The notes under the pieces were generated by a model. That model was not told the origin of the DNA and did not search any database. It worked only from the letters and a program-made list of their open reading frames with translations. From assembly GCF_000426645.1 (NCBI RefSeq), contig NZ_AUFT01000005.1, positions 1 to 64,000 on the forward strand: a stretch of 64,000 bases of DNA, written 5' to 3'. This document shows positions 1 to 11,502 of the stretch, in pieces; positions within the stretch are counted from its first letter, which is position 1; each line of letters begins with the position of its first letter. The position numbers and the translations under genes are program-made. The DNA comes from Nakamurella lactea DSM 19367 (lineage in GTDB: Bacteria > Actinomycetota > Actinomycetes > Mycobacteriales > Nakamurellaceae).

Positions 1-1077
1 CCGGCGGGTGCGGATCTGCCGGACCTGCGGCCGGCGGGGGTGCGGCGGGGGCAGGCGCTGGTCGAGGTGTGTCGGCGGTTCTTGAAGGCCGGTGCGGGGC
101 CGAAAAGTGGTGGGGTGCGTCCGCAGGCGACGGTCACGGTCGGGCTGGCCGAGCTGGCTTCTGGGCAGGGGGTCGCGACGCTGGATTTTGTCGGGACGGT
201 GTCGGTGCGGATCGCCCGGTTGTTGACCTGTGATGCGGATGTGCAGCCGCTGGTCCTGGGATCGACGGATCTGCCGCTGGAGGCGTGGGCGAAGGCCCGG
301 TCGTTCCCGCCGGCGTTGCGGCGGGCGATGGTGGTCCGTGATGGGGCGGGCTGTGCCTGGCCCGGTTGTGATACCCCGGCTGGTTGGTGCGATGCGCACC
401 ACATCGTTTTCTGGGCCGATGGTGGTTTGACGGTGTTGGAGAACGGGGTGTTGATTTGCGGGTTCCATCACACGGAGATCCACTTGGGCAGGTGGGTGTG
501 TCGGATGGCCGCGGACGGCCGCCCGGAGTTCATCCCGCCCAGATGGCTGGATCCGGCCCAGCGGCCCCGCCGGAACCACCTGTTCACCGCTGGCGGGCAC
601 TTCACCGGGACTGCCGGCCCTGCCGACACCCAGTCCGACGACCCCGACTCGAGCCGGGCTGGTTCCGGCGACACCAACTCCGGTGACCCCGATCCCGGTG
701 GCACCAAGTCCGGCGACCCCGAATCTGGCCGGCCCGAAACATCTTCGCCCGATACCTCCCCGCCCGATACCTCCCCGCCCGGGGCCGGACCCAGGTCCGC
801 CGGGCTACCCAGAGACCCCAGGGCTGGCAAGACTTCCCGACCGTCGACATCGGCGTCCGGACGATCCGGCGACCGACCGGCCAAAGTGCCGGCCCGGTGG
901 TTCGACGACCACCCGGCCGGACCCCGACCCACATCCGATCCCCGGCCACGGCACCGCCGGCGCCAGCGGCCGACGCCGGCCGGGCAGCCACTGGACAGCC
1001 GATGCCGGCCACCGATCGACCGGGTCTGGCCCGGTATCCGGACGGGCCTCCAGATCACCCTGCGCCGACGGCACTGA
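1..1077 (+). CDS. DUF222-type HNH endonuclease, 3' portion (5' end outside window)
   Basis: The frame is open from the first base, so the start lies upstream of the window; the GTG at 40 is only an internal codon. Around 350-495 the protein has the HNH zinc-finger nuclease core: CAWPGC, then CDAHHI, then an Asn, and finally CGFHH followed by EIH. This layout is typical of the actinobacterial DUF222/HNH (13E12-like) family, which is abundant and repeated in these genomes; its cellular role is not settled. After the nuclease core, from about 620, there is a long disordered Pro/Asp/Ser/Gly-rich tail with repeats such as DTSPPDTSPP. The nuclease motif looks intact. The N-terminal DUF222 part cannot be judged here. 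Confidence 0.85.
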   Translation, partial: PAGADLPDLRPAGVRRGQALVEVCRRFLKAGAGPKSGGVRPQATVTVGLAELASGQGVATLDFVGTVSVRIARLLTCDADVQPLVLGSTDLPLEAWAKARSFPPALRRAMVVRDGAGCAWPGCDTPAGWCDAHHIVFWADGGLTVLENGVLICGFHHTEIHLGRWVCRMAADGRPEFIPPRWLDPAQRPRRNHLFTAGGHFTGTAGPADTQSDDPDSSRAGSGDTNSGDPDPGGTKSGDPESGRPETSSPDTSPPDTSPPGAGPRSAGLPRDPRAGKTSRPSTSASGRSGDRPAKVPARWFDDHPAGPRPTSDPRPRHRRRQRPTPAGQPLDSRCRPPIDRVWPGIRTGLQITLRRRH

Positions 1078-1182
1078 GGAGCACACCACCGCGCGAGGAC
1101 CCGTACGACGAGCCTGAACCCATCGGACTCGCCGGGCACCAACGCGCAGCGGCCACGCGCCGATGCCCCGGCCACCATCCAG

Positions 1183-1827
1183 CTACCCCAGGGCGACCCG
1201 GATCGGGATCGCGCCGTCGTTGAACTCGATGGTGCGCCCGATCGTCGACGGCAGGTCCAACGACGCTGCGATCACGGCTGCCACGTTGCCGCGACTCACC
1301 GAGCCCGGCTGCACGCCGTCGCCTGTCTCGATCCGACCCGTCGGAGCCTGCGGCGTCAGCCCGCTCGGTCGCAGGATCGTCCAGCCGAGCTCAGTCCCGG
1401 CGAGATGGGCATCGGCCAGGGACTTGGCCTCCGCGTACGGGTAGAAGCTGTCCTCCGGCGGCACACCGTGCTCGGCACCGGCACCGAAGTACGACACCAT
1501 CAGGTACCGGTCTACCCCGGCCTGCCCGGCGGCGTCGATCGACCTGATCGCGGCGTCCCGGTCGACGGCCCAGGTGCGTTCCGGGTTCCCGCCGCCGGCA
1601 CCGGCGGACCACACCAGCGCGTCGAATCCGCCGATCAGCTCGGCGATCTCCGCTGTCGACCTGCGTTCGATGTCCGCCACCACCGGTGTCGCTCCGGTGG
1701 CCGCGACGTCGCCGGCTTGATCGGGCCGGCGAATGATGCCGGTCACCTGATGACCGGCCTGGATCAGCAGCGGCTCGAGCAGCAGGGCCACCTTTCCGTG
1801 GCCACCGATGATGCCGACGTCCGTCAT
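1183..1827 (-). CDS. NAD(P)-binding atypical short-chain (NmrA/SDR-like) protein
   Basis: A 214-residue protein starting MTDVGIIGGHGKVA, a Rossmann nucleotide-binding glycine motif (GGHGKV) at the very N terminus. It continues with VVADIERRS and a YPYAEAKSLAD segment (YxxxK-like), as in atypical SDR or NmrA-like NAD(P)H-binding proteins, often annotated as SDR family oxidoreductase. I placed the start at the ATG that puts the Rossmann motif at residues 5-11; the longer open frame upstream runs into low-complexity DNA and is unlikely to be translated. It is transcribed away from hisD. The substrate cannot be inferred. Confidence 0.8.
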   Translation of the reverse strand: MTDVGIIGGHGKVALLLEPLLIQAGHQVTGIIRRPDQAGDVAATGATPVVADIERRSTAEIAELIGGFDALVWSAGAGGGNPERTWAVDRDAAIRSIDAAGQAGVDRYLMVSYFGAGAEHGVPPEDSFYPYAEAKSLADAHLAGTELGWTILRPSGLTPQAPTGRIETGDGVQPGSVSRGNVAAVIAASLDLPSTIGRTIEFNDGAIPIRVALG

Positions 1828-1950
1828 GAGGATCAGGCTATCCGGGTCGGCGCCGGTGCCGATGCCGACGCCGATCCAGATGCCGGGGTCAGCGCCGGTC
1901 GGCGGCGGCCCTAGGCTTGTCCACAACCACTCCGACAGTGCAGGGGTCCC

Positions 1951-4995
<3,045 letters not shown>

Positions 4996-4999
<4 letters not shown>

Positions 5000-5109
5000 G
5001 CCAACAGCGAGCGGAGGCAACGGACGCGGGAGCGGAGGCAACGGACGCGGGAGCGGAGCGAGCGTGGCCGGCCCGTAGTGAGCGCGGAGGCGAACGATCG
5101 TGGCTGTGA
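4996..5109 (+). CDS. Putative 37-codon linker ORF between hisB and hisH
   Basis: The GTG at 4996 overlaps the hisB stop as GTGA. The frame reads about 37 codons ([12 protein letters not shown] then a repeat of AEATDAG) and ends in TGA at 5107-5109. That stop overlaps another GTG (5106), which opens an eight-codon frame ending at 5130-5132, and this last stop overlaps the GTG at 5129 that I take as the hisH start. Ribosomes could therefore move from hisB to hisH through two stop-start overlaps. The peptide is Ala/Glu/Arg-rich with no known motif. It could equally be an untranslated repeat insertion. Confidence 0.3.
5011..5058 (+). repeat. 21-bp tandem repeat in the hisB-hisH linker
   Basis: The unit GCGGAGGCAACGGACGCGGG-A occurs twice in succession (5011-5031 and 5032-5052), followed by a partial GCGGAG. 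The period is seven codons, so copy changes do not break the short linker reading frame. Confidence 0.85.
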
Positions 5110-5128
5110 CGACGAACGAGTGGGCGCT

Positions 5129-5773
5129 GTGACAGCCGTACCCCCGCGGGTGGTCGTCCTCGACTACGGGTCGGGCAACCTGGCTTCGGCCAGGCGGGCA
5201 CTGGCCCGGGTCGGGGCGGACGTCGAGGTGACGGGTGATTTCGACACCGCACTGGCCGCCGATGGTCTGGTGGTACCCGGCGTCGGCGCCTATGCCGCCT
5301 GCATGGCCGGGCTGCGCGCCGTGCGTGGGGACCGGATCATCGGTCGCCGGCTGGCCGGGTCACGGCCGGTGCTGGGCATCTGCGTCGGGATGCAGATCCT
5401 GTTCGAACGAGGGGTCGAGCACGGCGTCGAGACCGAAGGCGTCGGTGAATGGCCCGGCGTCATCGAGCGGTTGCGGGCGCCGATCGTGCCGCACATGGGC
5501 TGGAACACCGTTCGACCCGGCGCCGGCAGCAGATTGTTCGACGGCATCGACCCGGACACCAGGTTCTATTTCGTGCATTCCTATGCCGCCCGCAGTTGGG
5601 ATCTCCAGGTTCATCCTCCGTTCCCGGAACCCGCGGTGACCTGGGCCGATCACGGCGGCGATGGCTTCGTGGCCGCGGTGGAGAACGGGCCGCTGACGGC
5701 CACCCAGTTCCATCCGGAGAAGTCCGGCGATGCCGGGGCCGAGATCTTGTCGCGATGGGTGAAGAACCTCTAG
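5129..5773 (+). CDS. hisH: Imidazole glycerol phosphate synthase, glutamine amidotransferase subunit
   Basis: A 214-residue class I amidotransferase that feeds ammonia to HisF. The catalytic triad is visible: nucleophile Cys about residue 85 in GICVGMQ, and His/Glu about 195/197 in QFHPEKSG; the oxyanion motif PGVGAY is present. I chose GTG at 5129 because it begins just before [10 protein letters not shown] and overlaps the preceding short frame as GTGA. GTG codons at 5078 and 5120 are alternatives that would add poorly conserved residues. Its partner hisF, and hisA, do not follow; the next gene is the SOS gene imuA', whose promoter overlaps the hisH stop codon. Confidence 0.93.
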   Translation: MTAVPPRVVVLDYGSGNLASARRALARVGADVEVTGDFDTALAADGLVVPGVGAYAACMAGLRAVRGDRIIGRRLAGSRPVLGICVGMQILFERGVEHGVETEGVGEWPGVIERLRAPIVPHMGWNTVRPGAGSRLFDGIDPDTRFYFVHSYAARSWDLQVHPPFPEPAVTWADHGGDGFVAAVENGPLTATQFHPEKSGDAGAEILSRWVKNL

Positions 5774-5776
5774 TAT
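5747..5776 (+). promoter_or_regulatory. Candidate leaderless promoter of imuA'
   Basis: A TTGTCG -35-like hexamer (5747-5752), an 18-bp spacer and a TAGTAT -10 (5771-5776, TANNNT type). Transcription would start about 5783-5784, at the imuA' ATG itself, giving a leaderless mRNA. The -10 shares its first three bases with the hisH stop codon. Confidence 0.45.
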
Positions 5777-5794
5777 CGAACAGATGTTCGATAC
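5773..5794. promoter_or_regulatory. LexA (SOS) box at imuA'
   Basis: A perfect palindrome with nine-base arms, GTATCGAAC-AGAT-GTTCGATAC, containing the actinobacterial LexA consensus TCGAAC-N4-GTTCGA. It covers the end of the -10 element and the ATG at 5784, so bound LexA would block initiation. An identical sequence in opposite orientation lies at imuB. Confidence 0.9.
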
Positions 5795-6770
5795 TCAGGA
5801 GATTCCGACGGTAGCCCCCTCCCGGGAGCAGATACTGGCCGAGCTGCGCCGCCGAATCGGTGGCGATGCGTTCAGGCCCTCCCGGAGGCCGACAGCACCG
5901 CTGGCCGTCCCGGGAACTTCCCGGAAACACGTGGCAGCCGCCGGTATCGACTCCGAGGTGTTACCGGTGCTCGGCCCGTTGGCCGAGATCCTGCCCCGCG
6001 GCGGGCTGCCCCGCGGCGGAGTGGTCGCCGTCCAAGGCGGGAAGTACCCCGCAGAACCTGCCGCCGGACCCGGCAGCGGGCAGCGCGCCGGACCCGGCAA
6101 CGGGCGGCGCGCCGGACCCGGCAACGGGCAGCTCGCCGGACCCGGCAACGGGCGGCTCGTCCGCCTCGGCAACCGGCTGGGTGCCGACGGCGCCGGGGCC
6201 GAGGCCTGGACGGACCCGGGACCCGGCGGTGCCTCCAGCCTGCTACTGAGTCTGCTTGCCTCGCCGACTCCGCGATGGACGGCGGTGGTCGGTATGCCGG
6301 ACATCGGGTTGGTGGCCGCTGCCGAGCTCGGCGCCGATCTGGAGCGGCTGGTGGTGATACCCGATCCCGGACCCGATGTCCTGCATGTGGTTTCGGTGCT
6401 TGTCGACGGTGTCGAGCTGATCGTCGCCGGCGCGCCGTGCGGACCGTGGGGGACACCCGCTCGGCTGCGGGTGCTCTCCGGTCGGCTTCGACAGCACGGC
6501 ACGGTGCTGCTGGTGGCGGGGAGCTGGCCAGGTGCGGATCTGGTCCTGCGAGCCAGACACACCGGGTGGGCGGGCATCGGGCAGGGGACCGGCAGGCTGC
6601 GGGATCGGGAGCTGACGATCGAGGTCGGCGGTCGTCGAGCCGGCCGACCGGGACACGAGCACACGGTGCTGTTGTCCGGGCGACGGGACGGCACCGTCGC
6701 CATGGTCGACACCGCGACCGGGACCGCGATCACCGAACCGATCGCCGCCCCCATCCCGGCGGCGATGTGA
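5784..6770 (+). CDS. imuA': ImuA'-like SOS mutagenesis protein
   Basis: A 328-residue protein with a short N-terminal helix (SREQILAELRRRIGG) and then a RecA-like fold region (VLGPLAEILPRGGLPRGGVVAVQGG, GGASSLLLSLLA, DLERLVVIPDPG, GVELIVAG, RLRVLSGRLRQHGTVLLVAG). This pattern fits the actinobacterial ImuA' protein that works with ImuB and DnaE2 in damage-induced translesion synthesis. The canonical P-loop region is interrupted by a Gly/Pro/Asn-rich repeat insert (about residues 90-135), so ATP binding is doubtful. There is no ribosome-binding site in front of ATG 5784, which lies inside the LexA box; a leaderless mRNA explains this. The identification rests on motif layout and the SOS context. 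Confidence 0.8.
   Translation: MFDTQEIPTVAPSREQILAELRRRIGGDAFRPSRRPTAPLAVPGTSRKHVAAAGIDSEVLPVLGPLAEILPRGGLPRGGVVAVQGGKYPAEPAAGPGSGQRAGPGNGRRAGPGNGQLAGPGNGRLVRLGNRLGADGAGAEAWTDPGPGGASSLLLSLLASPTPRWTAVVGMPDIGLVAAAELGADLERLVVIPDPGPDVLHVVSVLVDGVELIVAGAPCGPWGTPARLRVLSGRLRQHGTVLLVAGSWPGADLVLRARHTGWAGIGQGTGRLRDRELTIEVGGRRAGRPGHEHTVLLSGRRDGTVAMVDTATGTAITEPIAAPIPAAM
6066..6161 (+). repeat. Four 24-bp tandem repeats inside imuA'
   Basis: Four consecutive eight-codon units encode GPGSGQRA, GPGNGRRA, GPGNGQLA and GPGNGRLV. They expand the loop where a RecA-type P-loop would lie. Confidence 0.9.
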
Positions 6771-6840
6771 GGAGACGTCGAATCCCCACCTGGCAAACGC
6801 GGCGGGAGGCGCAGTTATCGGTCGAAGAGACCGGGTGCAG

Positions 6841-7851
6841 TCAGGCGGTGAAGAGCGCGCCGTAGGCGTTCAGCGCCGGCTGCCCGCCGAGATGCGCGTA
6901 GAGCACCGTTGAGTCCTTGCCGATTTGTCCGCCGCTCACCAGGTCGATCAGCCCGGCCATCGACTTCCCCTCGTACACCGGGTCGATGATCATGCCCTCC
7001 AGCGACCCGGTGAGCCGGATCGCCTCCAGGGTCGAGTCGACCGGAATCCCGTAGTAGTCACCGGCCCAGCCGGGCAACACGGTGATCTCGTCATCGGTCA
7101 GCTCCCTGCCCAGGTCGATCAGCTCCGCGGTGTTGCGGGCGATCCTGGCAACCTGTGCCCTGGTCTCGTCCAGCTTGGCTGAGGCATCGATCCCGATCAC
7201 CCGGCGCGGACGGTCCTGCCCGGCGAAGCCGGCGATCATGCCGGCGTGGGTGGATCCGGTCACCGAACAGACCACGACGGTGTCGAAGAAGACGCCGAGC
7301 TCCGCCTCCTGGCGTTGCACCTCGTCAGCCCAGTTCGCGAAGCCCAGCCCGCCCAACGGATGATCGGACGCGCCGGCCGGAATCCCGTACGGCTTGCCGC
7401 CGCGCTCCCGGACGTCGTCCAGCGCCTGGTTCCACGAGTCCTTGAACCCGATACCGAACCCGGCCGGATCCAGCCGAACCTCCGCCCCCATGATCCGGGA
7501 CAGCATGATATTGCCGACCCGGTCGTTGACGACGTCCGGCCAGTCGACCCATTTCTCCTGTACCAGAACGGCTTTCAGTCCCAGATGGGCAGCGAGGGCG
7601 GCCACCTGCCTGGTGTGGTTGGACTGGTATCCGCCGATGGAGACCAGCGTGTCGGCGCCCTGCGCCAGGATGTCCGGAACCAGGTACTCCAGCTTTCGGG
7701 TCTTGTTCCCGCCGAAGGCCAGGCCGCTGTTGCAGTCCTCGCGCTTCGCCCAGATCCGGGCGCCGCCCAGGTGCCGACTCAGCCGATCCAGGGGATGAAC
7801 CGGGCTGGGTCCGAACAACAGGGGATGACGGGGAAAATCCTTGAGTGCCAT
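6841..7851 (-). CDS. acdS: 1-aminocyclopropane-1-carboxylate deaminase
   Basis: A 336-residue PLP enzyme of the ACC deaminase / D-cysteine desulfhydrase family, cleaving the ethylene precursor ACC to 2-oxobutyrate and ammonia. Residues that mark true ACC deaminases are all here, one position earlier than in the Pseudomonas enzyme: PLP-Lys50 (GGNKTRK), Ser77 (YQSNHT), Tyr293-Glu294 (PVYEGKS) and Leu321 (AHLGG). The desulfhydrases have Ser/Thr at the last two. The start is the ATG at 7851 behind AAGGAG; an upstream in-frame ATG at 7872 lacks support. It lies 17 bases after a GntR regulator in the same direction, forming a likely gntR-acdS operon. Confidence 0.93.
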   Translation of the reverse strand: MALKDFPRHPLLFGPSPVHPLDRLSRHLGGARIWAKREDCNSGLAFGGNKTRKLEYLVPDILAQGADTLVSIGGYQSNHTRQVAALAAHLGLKAVLVQEKWVDWPDVVNDRVGNIMLSRIMGAEVRLDPAGFGIGFKDSWNQALDDVRERGGKPYGIPAGASDHPLGGLGFANWADEVQRQEAELGVFFDTVVVCSVTGSTHAGMIAGFAGQDRPRRVIGIDASAKLDETRAQVARIARNTAELIDLGRELTDDEITVLPGWAGDYYGIPVDSTLEAIRLTGSLEGMIIDPVYEGKSMAGLIDLVSGGQIGKDSTVLYAHLGGQPALNAYGALFTA

Positions 7852-7868
7852 AGCGTCTCCTTCGTCGA

Positions 7869-8612
7869 TCAATGATCAGCGGTGTCGGTGTCGGTGTCGG
7901 TGTCGGTGTGAGTGTGGGTGGCGGTAGCGGTGTGGGCGGCGCCGCCGGTCGGTTCTTGGATCGCGTCCAACAGTGGCGCCAGGGTCTGCCAGGTCCGATA
8001 CGAGGCGGCGGCTGCTGCCTCGACGTCACCGGCCGCGCACAGGTCGATCAACTCGGTGTGCAGCCGCACCGATCCGCGACCGGCGATCGAGGCGAACCGG
8101 GCCCGTTCCAGCCGACGTACCACCGGGGTGAACTGCTCCAGCACCGCAACCACCGCGGAGTTGTTCGCGGCGGCCACCGGGATCGCGTGCAGTTCGTCGT
8201 CGGCGCGCAGTGCCGCTTCCGCATCAGCGGCCCGGATGGCCGCCGCGAACAGGCGGTTCGCCGCTCGCATCCGGTCCAGGTCGTCGGCGGTGAGCTGGCC
8301 GACGGCTTCCCGGACCGCGAGTTCGTGCATCGATGCGACCACGGATTGGGCGTCGCGAACGGCCCGGAGGTCCAGGCTGCTGACGACCGTCGACCGGCCC
8401 GGAGCGGTGATCACCAGGCCGGCCTGCTGCAGTCGGAGCAGAGCTTCCCGGACCGGGGTGCGGCTCACCCCGAGCCGGCCGGCGAGTTCGCCGTCGCGCA
8501 ACTGCTCACCCGGAGCCAGGCTGCCGTCGACGATGGCATCCCTGAGCCGCTGGTAGACGTCGTCCCGCAGCAGGCTACGGGTCAGCGCCGGGACCTCGGC
8601 AGAAATCGGCAT
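7869..8612 (-). CDS. GntR-family (FCD type) transcriptional regulator
   Basis: A 247-residue repressor-like protein: winged helix-turn-helix at about residues 14-80 ([39 protein letters not shown]) and an all-helical FCD ligand domain to about 225. The last 20 residues are a Thr/Asp/His run encoded by a hexanucleotide repeat. The gene precedes acdS on the same strand, so it probably controls ACC deaminase and itself in response to a small acid or amino acid. Known proteobacterial acdS genes are often controlled by an Lrp-type AcdR; here the regulator is a different family. The ATG at 8612 is the last triplet of an operator palindrome. Confidence 0.88.
   Translation of the reverse strand: MPISAEVPALTRSLLRDDVYQRLRDAIVDGSLAPGEQLRDGELAGRLGVSRTPVREALLRLQQAGLVITAPGRSTVVSSLDLRAVRDAQSVVASMHELAVREAVGQLTADDLDRMRAANRLFAAAIRAADAEAALRADDELHAIPVAAANNSAVVAVLEQFTPVVRRLERARFASIAGRGSVRLHTELIDLCAAGDVEAAAAASYRTWQTLAPLLDAIQEPTGGAAHTATATHTHTDTDTDTDTADH
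7881..7910. repeat. Hexanucleotide repeat (GGTGTC)n in the gntR 3' end
   Basis: Four perfect GGTGTC copies followed by a GGTGTG variant. On the minus strand they encode alternating Thr and Asp at the regulator's C terminus. Copy-number changes would keep the frame. Confidence 0.85.
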
Positions 8613-8648
8613 GCAATATATTGCACCGGACCTGGTGGACCGTGTCAA
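8612..8648 (-). promoter_or_regulatory. gntR-acdS promoter with 14-bp operator palindrome
   Basis: On the minus strand a perfect TTGACA (8648-8643) precedes, with a 19-bp spacer, CAATAT (8623-8618). The perfect palindrome TGCAATATATTGCA (8612-8625) spans this -10 and reaches the first base of the gntR ATG. Transcription would start at or beside the ATG, so the mRNA may be leaderless. The palindrome is the natural candidate for autoregulation by the GntR protein. Confidence 0.65.
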
Positions 8649-8834
8649 GCCGACGAGGCCCCTGTCTAGGTCGCCACGGCTTGGGCGAAGCCGAGGGCTG
8701 GCCGGCATCGAGCCGGGCCGAGCTCTCGGCGATCGACGCGAGGGCCGCGGGTGTCACCCTGAGTCACCGCTGAACCATTTGTTGCGGCAGTTGCGTGAAG
8801 GTGATTGAGAATGGCGGAAAACGCGCAGCGAACA

Positions 8835-8863
8835 TTGCCGGGGATCGACCATCGACGTAGCGT
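8835..8863 (+). promoter_or_regulatory. Candidate leaderless promoter of the GH3 gene
   Basis: TTGCCG (8835-8840), a 17-bp spacer and TAGCGT (8858-8863, TANNNT) are placed so that transcription would start at about 8870-8872, the ATG of the GH3 gene. No ribosome-binding site precedes that ATG. The rest of 8649-8834 shows no gene that I can support. Confidence 0.45.
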
Positions 8864-8871
8864 CTCGCGCC

Positions 8872-10734
8872 ATGACACGACGAGCGGGCGGCAGGTTCAC
8901 CGGACGATTCAGGATGGCGACAGCAACAGCGGTTTCCCTGTTGATGGCCGGCTCGATGCTGGCCCCGGCCGCTTCTGCCGCGGCTTCGGCGCCGTCAGCC
9001 CCCGTCGCATCCGAGATCTCCGGCTCGTCGGCCTCGGCTCACCAGCGGCCGGACCTCTCCGAGCTGCTCGGTCGGATCTGGGCCCGAAACACGCTACGGC
9101 ACATGACGATCCAGGAGAAGGTCGGTCAGCTGTTCTCCACCCATGTCTACGGCACCACGGTCGACTCGTCGGACCCGAACAATGTCGCCGAGTACGGTCT
9201 GGCCACCCCGCGGGAGATCATCGCCAAGTACCACCTCGGTGGCGTGCTCTACTTCGCCTGGACCCACAGCGTCGACAACCCCATCCAGGCGGCCGGTTTG
9301 TCGAACGGCATCCAGCGAGTCGCTCTGAGTACCGGTGCACACGTCCCGATGTTGATGTCGATCGACCAGGAGGGCGGGCTGGTCACCAGGATGCTGGAGC
9401 CGGCGACCCAGACGCCGGGCGCGATGGCTCTGGGCGCCACCCGTGACGCCGACGGTGCCCGCGATATCGCCGCCATCCAGGGCAAAGAGCTTGCCGCCGT
9501 CGGCGTTCGGCAGAACTTCGCCCCGGTGGCCGACGTCAACGTCAACCCTGACAATCCGGTGATCGGCGTGCGCTCGTTCGGCTCGGACCCGACCACCGTC
9601 GCCCGGCTCACCGCCGCGCAGGTGCGCGGCTATCAGGACGATGCCGGGATCTCTTCCGCCGCAAAGCATTTCCCCGGACACGGTGACACCGACGTTGACT
9701 CGCACTACGGATTCCCGGTCATCAATCACACCCGGCAGCAATGGGACGAGATCGACAAGCCGCCGTTCGAGGCGGCGATCAAGGCCGGGATCGACGTCAT
9801 CATGACCGCCCACATCCAGGTACCGGCGCTCGATCAGTCCGGTGACCCGGCCACCCTGTCCAAGCCCATCCTGACCGGGATCCTGCGTGGCGAACTCGGC
9901 TTCAAGGGCGTCATCGTGACCGATTCACTCGGTATGCAGGGCGTACGGGACAAGTACGGAGATGCCAGGGTTCCGGTACTCGCGCTGAAGGCCGGTGCCG
10001 ACATCCTGCTGAACCCGCCGGATCTGGACGTCGCCTACAACGGGGTGTTGTCCGCGGTGGCCTCCGGCGAATTGACCACCGGGCGGATCGACGAGTCCGT
10101 CACCCGGGTGCTGATGCTGAAGTGGCGCAACGGGACGGTCCTGCATCCGTTGGTGAACGAGCGAAAGGTACCGGCGATCGTCGGCATCCAGCCGCACCTT
10201 GACCGGGTCCAGCAGGTCACCGACGACTCGACGACGGTGCTGAGCAACGACGGTGGCACGCTGCCGTTGGCGGTGTCCGGCAAGAAGATCCTGGTGACCG
10301 GTTACGGCGTCACGACCAAGCAGACGTTGGCCGACAAGCTCGCCGAGCGTGGTGCCGACCCGTCGATCGCCGCCACCTCGACCAATCCGACCGATGCGCA
10401 GATCTCCGGTGCGGTCGCGGCCGCCGGCGCGACCGATGCCACCGTCGTGCTCACCATGAACGCGGCGGCGTCGCCCGGGCAGGCGAAGCTGGTTGCCGCC
10501 TTGCGGACCAGTGGCGCCACGGTGATCGTCGCCGCGGTCCGCAATCCTTACGACGTCGCCGAGTTCCCCGACGTACCGACCTACCTGGCCACCTACTCCT
10601 ACCAGGCAGTGGCCATCGAGTCGCTGGTCCGGGTGATTGTCGGCGAGGTCGGACCGACGGGCACTCTTCCGGTCGCGGTACCGGAGAAGGGCGGCGGCAC
10701 CCTGTACCCGCTCGGGGCCGGTCTGACCTGGTGA
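8872..10734 (+). CDS. Secreted glycoside hydrolase family 3, beta-N-acetylhexosaminidase type
   Basis: A 620-residue exported enzyme. Residues 1-40 form a twin-Arg-rich or Sec signal (MTRRAGGR, then a hydrophobic core ending ASAAASA). The GH3 TIM barrel follows: MSIDQEGGLVTR, NFAPVADVN, the NagZ-type loop KHFPGHGDTDVDSH with its catalytic His near residue 277, and the nucleophile Asp near 351 in VIVTDSLGMQG. A C-terminal beta-sandwich domain (about 430-620) is present. The KHFPGHG signature marks N-acetylglucosaminidases, so peptidoglycan or chitin fragments are likely substrates. If the start is not ATG 8872, an ATG at 8914 would give a shorter signal peptide. Confidence 0.9.
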   Translation: MTRRAGGRFTGRFRMATATAVSLLMAGSMLAPAASAAASAPSAPVASEISGSSASAHQRPDLSELLGRIWARNTLRHMTIQEKVGQLFSTHVYGTTVDSSDPNNVAEYGLATPREIIAKYHLGGVLYFAWTHSVDNPIQAAGLSNGIQRVALSTGAHVPMLMSIDQEGGLVTRMLEPATQTPGAMALGATRDADGARDIAAIQGKELAAVGVRQNFAPVADVNVNPDNPVIGVRSFGSDPTTVARLTAAQVRGYQDDAGISSAAKHFPGHGDTDVDSHYGFPVINHTRQQWDEIDKPPFEAAIKAGIDVIMTAHIQVPALDQSGDPATLSKPILTGILRGELGFKGVIVTDSLGMQGVRDKYGDARVPVLALKAGADILLNPPDLDVAYNGVLSAVASGELTTGRIDESVTRVLMLKWRNGTVLHPLVNERKVPAIVGIQPHLDRVQQVTDDSTTVLSNDGGTLPLAVSGKKILVTGYGVTTKQTLADKLAERGADPSIAATSTNPTDAQISGAVAAAGATDATVVLTMNAAASPGQAKLVAALRTSGATVIVAAVRNPYDVAEFPDVPTYLATYSYQAVAIESLVRVIVGEVGPTGTLPVAVPEKGGGTLYPLGAGLTW

Positions 10735-10740
10735 CCGGCC

Positions 10741-11502
10741 TCAAGCCTTCCGGGCGAGGTGCACGGTGAGGTCGGCGCTGATCCGCACAGAATCGGGCAG
10801 CGCCCGGCGGATTCGCTGCAGCACGGTCACTCGAGCCGACTCGGCGAGGGTGAGGTAGGCGGACACGGTCGTGAGATGGCCGAGGTAGTCGTCGGCGGAG
10901 ATCGTCATGCGCCGCTGCACGGTCAACTGCTGCACGTCGATGAAGCGTCCCGACCGGATCAGTTCGGATCCCGGCCACTGCATCGGGTCTTCCGGTGGAG
11001 TCCCGTCGGGCGAAGGGATCTCGTCGGAGTCGACGACCGCTGATCTGGCCGCCCGCACCGCGGCCGCGACGTCAGGGTCGGCCGGCTGCAGCTGGCCGCC
11101 GAAGGAGGCGAAGGTCCCGCCCGGCGCGAGCAGCGCGGCGATGCGTGCCGGACGTTGCCGGGCCGCCGTCCAGTGCAACGCGGCCGCCGCGTACACCAGG
11201 TCGTAGCCATGGTCGATCGGTATCAGTTCCTCGAACGCCGCCAGCACCGTCGTCACCGTTGCCGGCAGGTGGGTGCGCAGCTCCTCGAGCATGGCCGGGT
11301 CGGGTTCGCTGGCGGTCACGGCGATGCCACGACCGGCGAATGCCCGGGTGGCCTTGCCGGTGCCGGCGCCGATCTCCAGCGCGGTCCGGACCGGGCGGCC
11401 GGCGTAGCCGAGCACGTGATCGACGAGTTCGTCCGGGTAGCCGGGACGGAATCGCTCGTAGGCCGCCGCCGCCGATCCGAAGCTCCGTGAGCGCTCGGTC
11501 AT
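10741..11502 (-). CDS. Class I SAM-dependent methyltransferase
   Basis: A 253-residue protein with the SAM-binding motif I ALEIGAGTGKATRAFA near residues 40-55, an acidic motif II (VTASEPDPAM) and YDLVYAAAALHWT typical of the methyltransferase 11 family (YcgJ/UbiE-like). The substrate is unknown. It converges on the GH3 gene with only six bases between the stops, so neither gene has its own visible terminator here. Confidence 0.85.
   Translation of the reverse strand: MTERSRSFGSAAAAYERFRPGYPDELVDHVLGYAGRPVRTALEIGAGTGKATRAFAGRGIAVTASEPDPAMLEELRTHLPATVTTVLAAFEELIPIDHGYDLVYAAAALHWTAARQRPARIAALLAPGGTFASFGGQLQPADPDVAAAVRAARSAVVDSDEIPSPDGTPPEDPMQWPGSELIRSGRFIDVQQLTVQRRMTISADDYLGHLTTVSAYLTLAESARVTVLQRIRRALPDSVRISADLTVHLARKA

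Noticed and set aside
468-1178. Long open frames on the minus strand opposite the HNH gene tail
   Set aside because: They mirror the Pro/Ser/Asp repeats of the plus-strand gene, lack ribosome-binding sites and known motifs, and follow from GC-rich codon bias.
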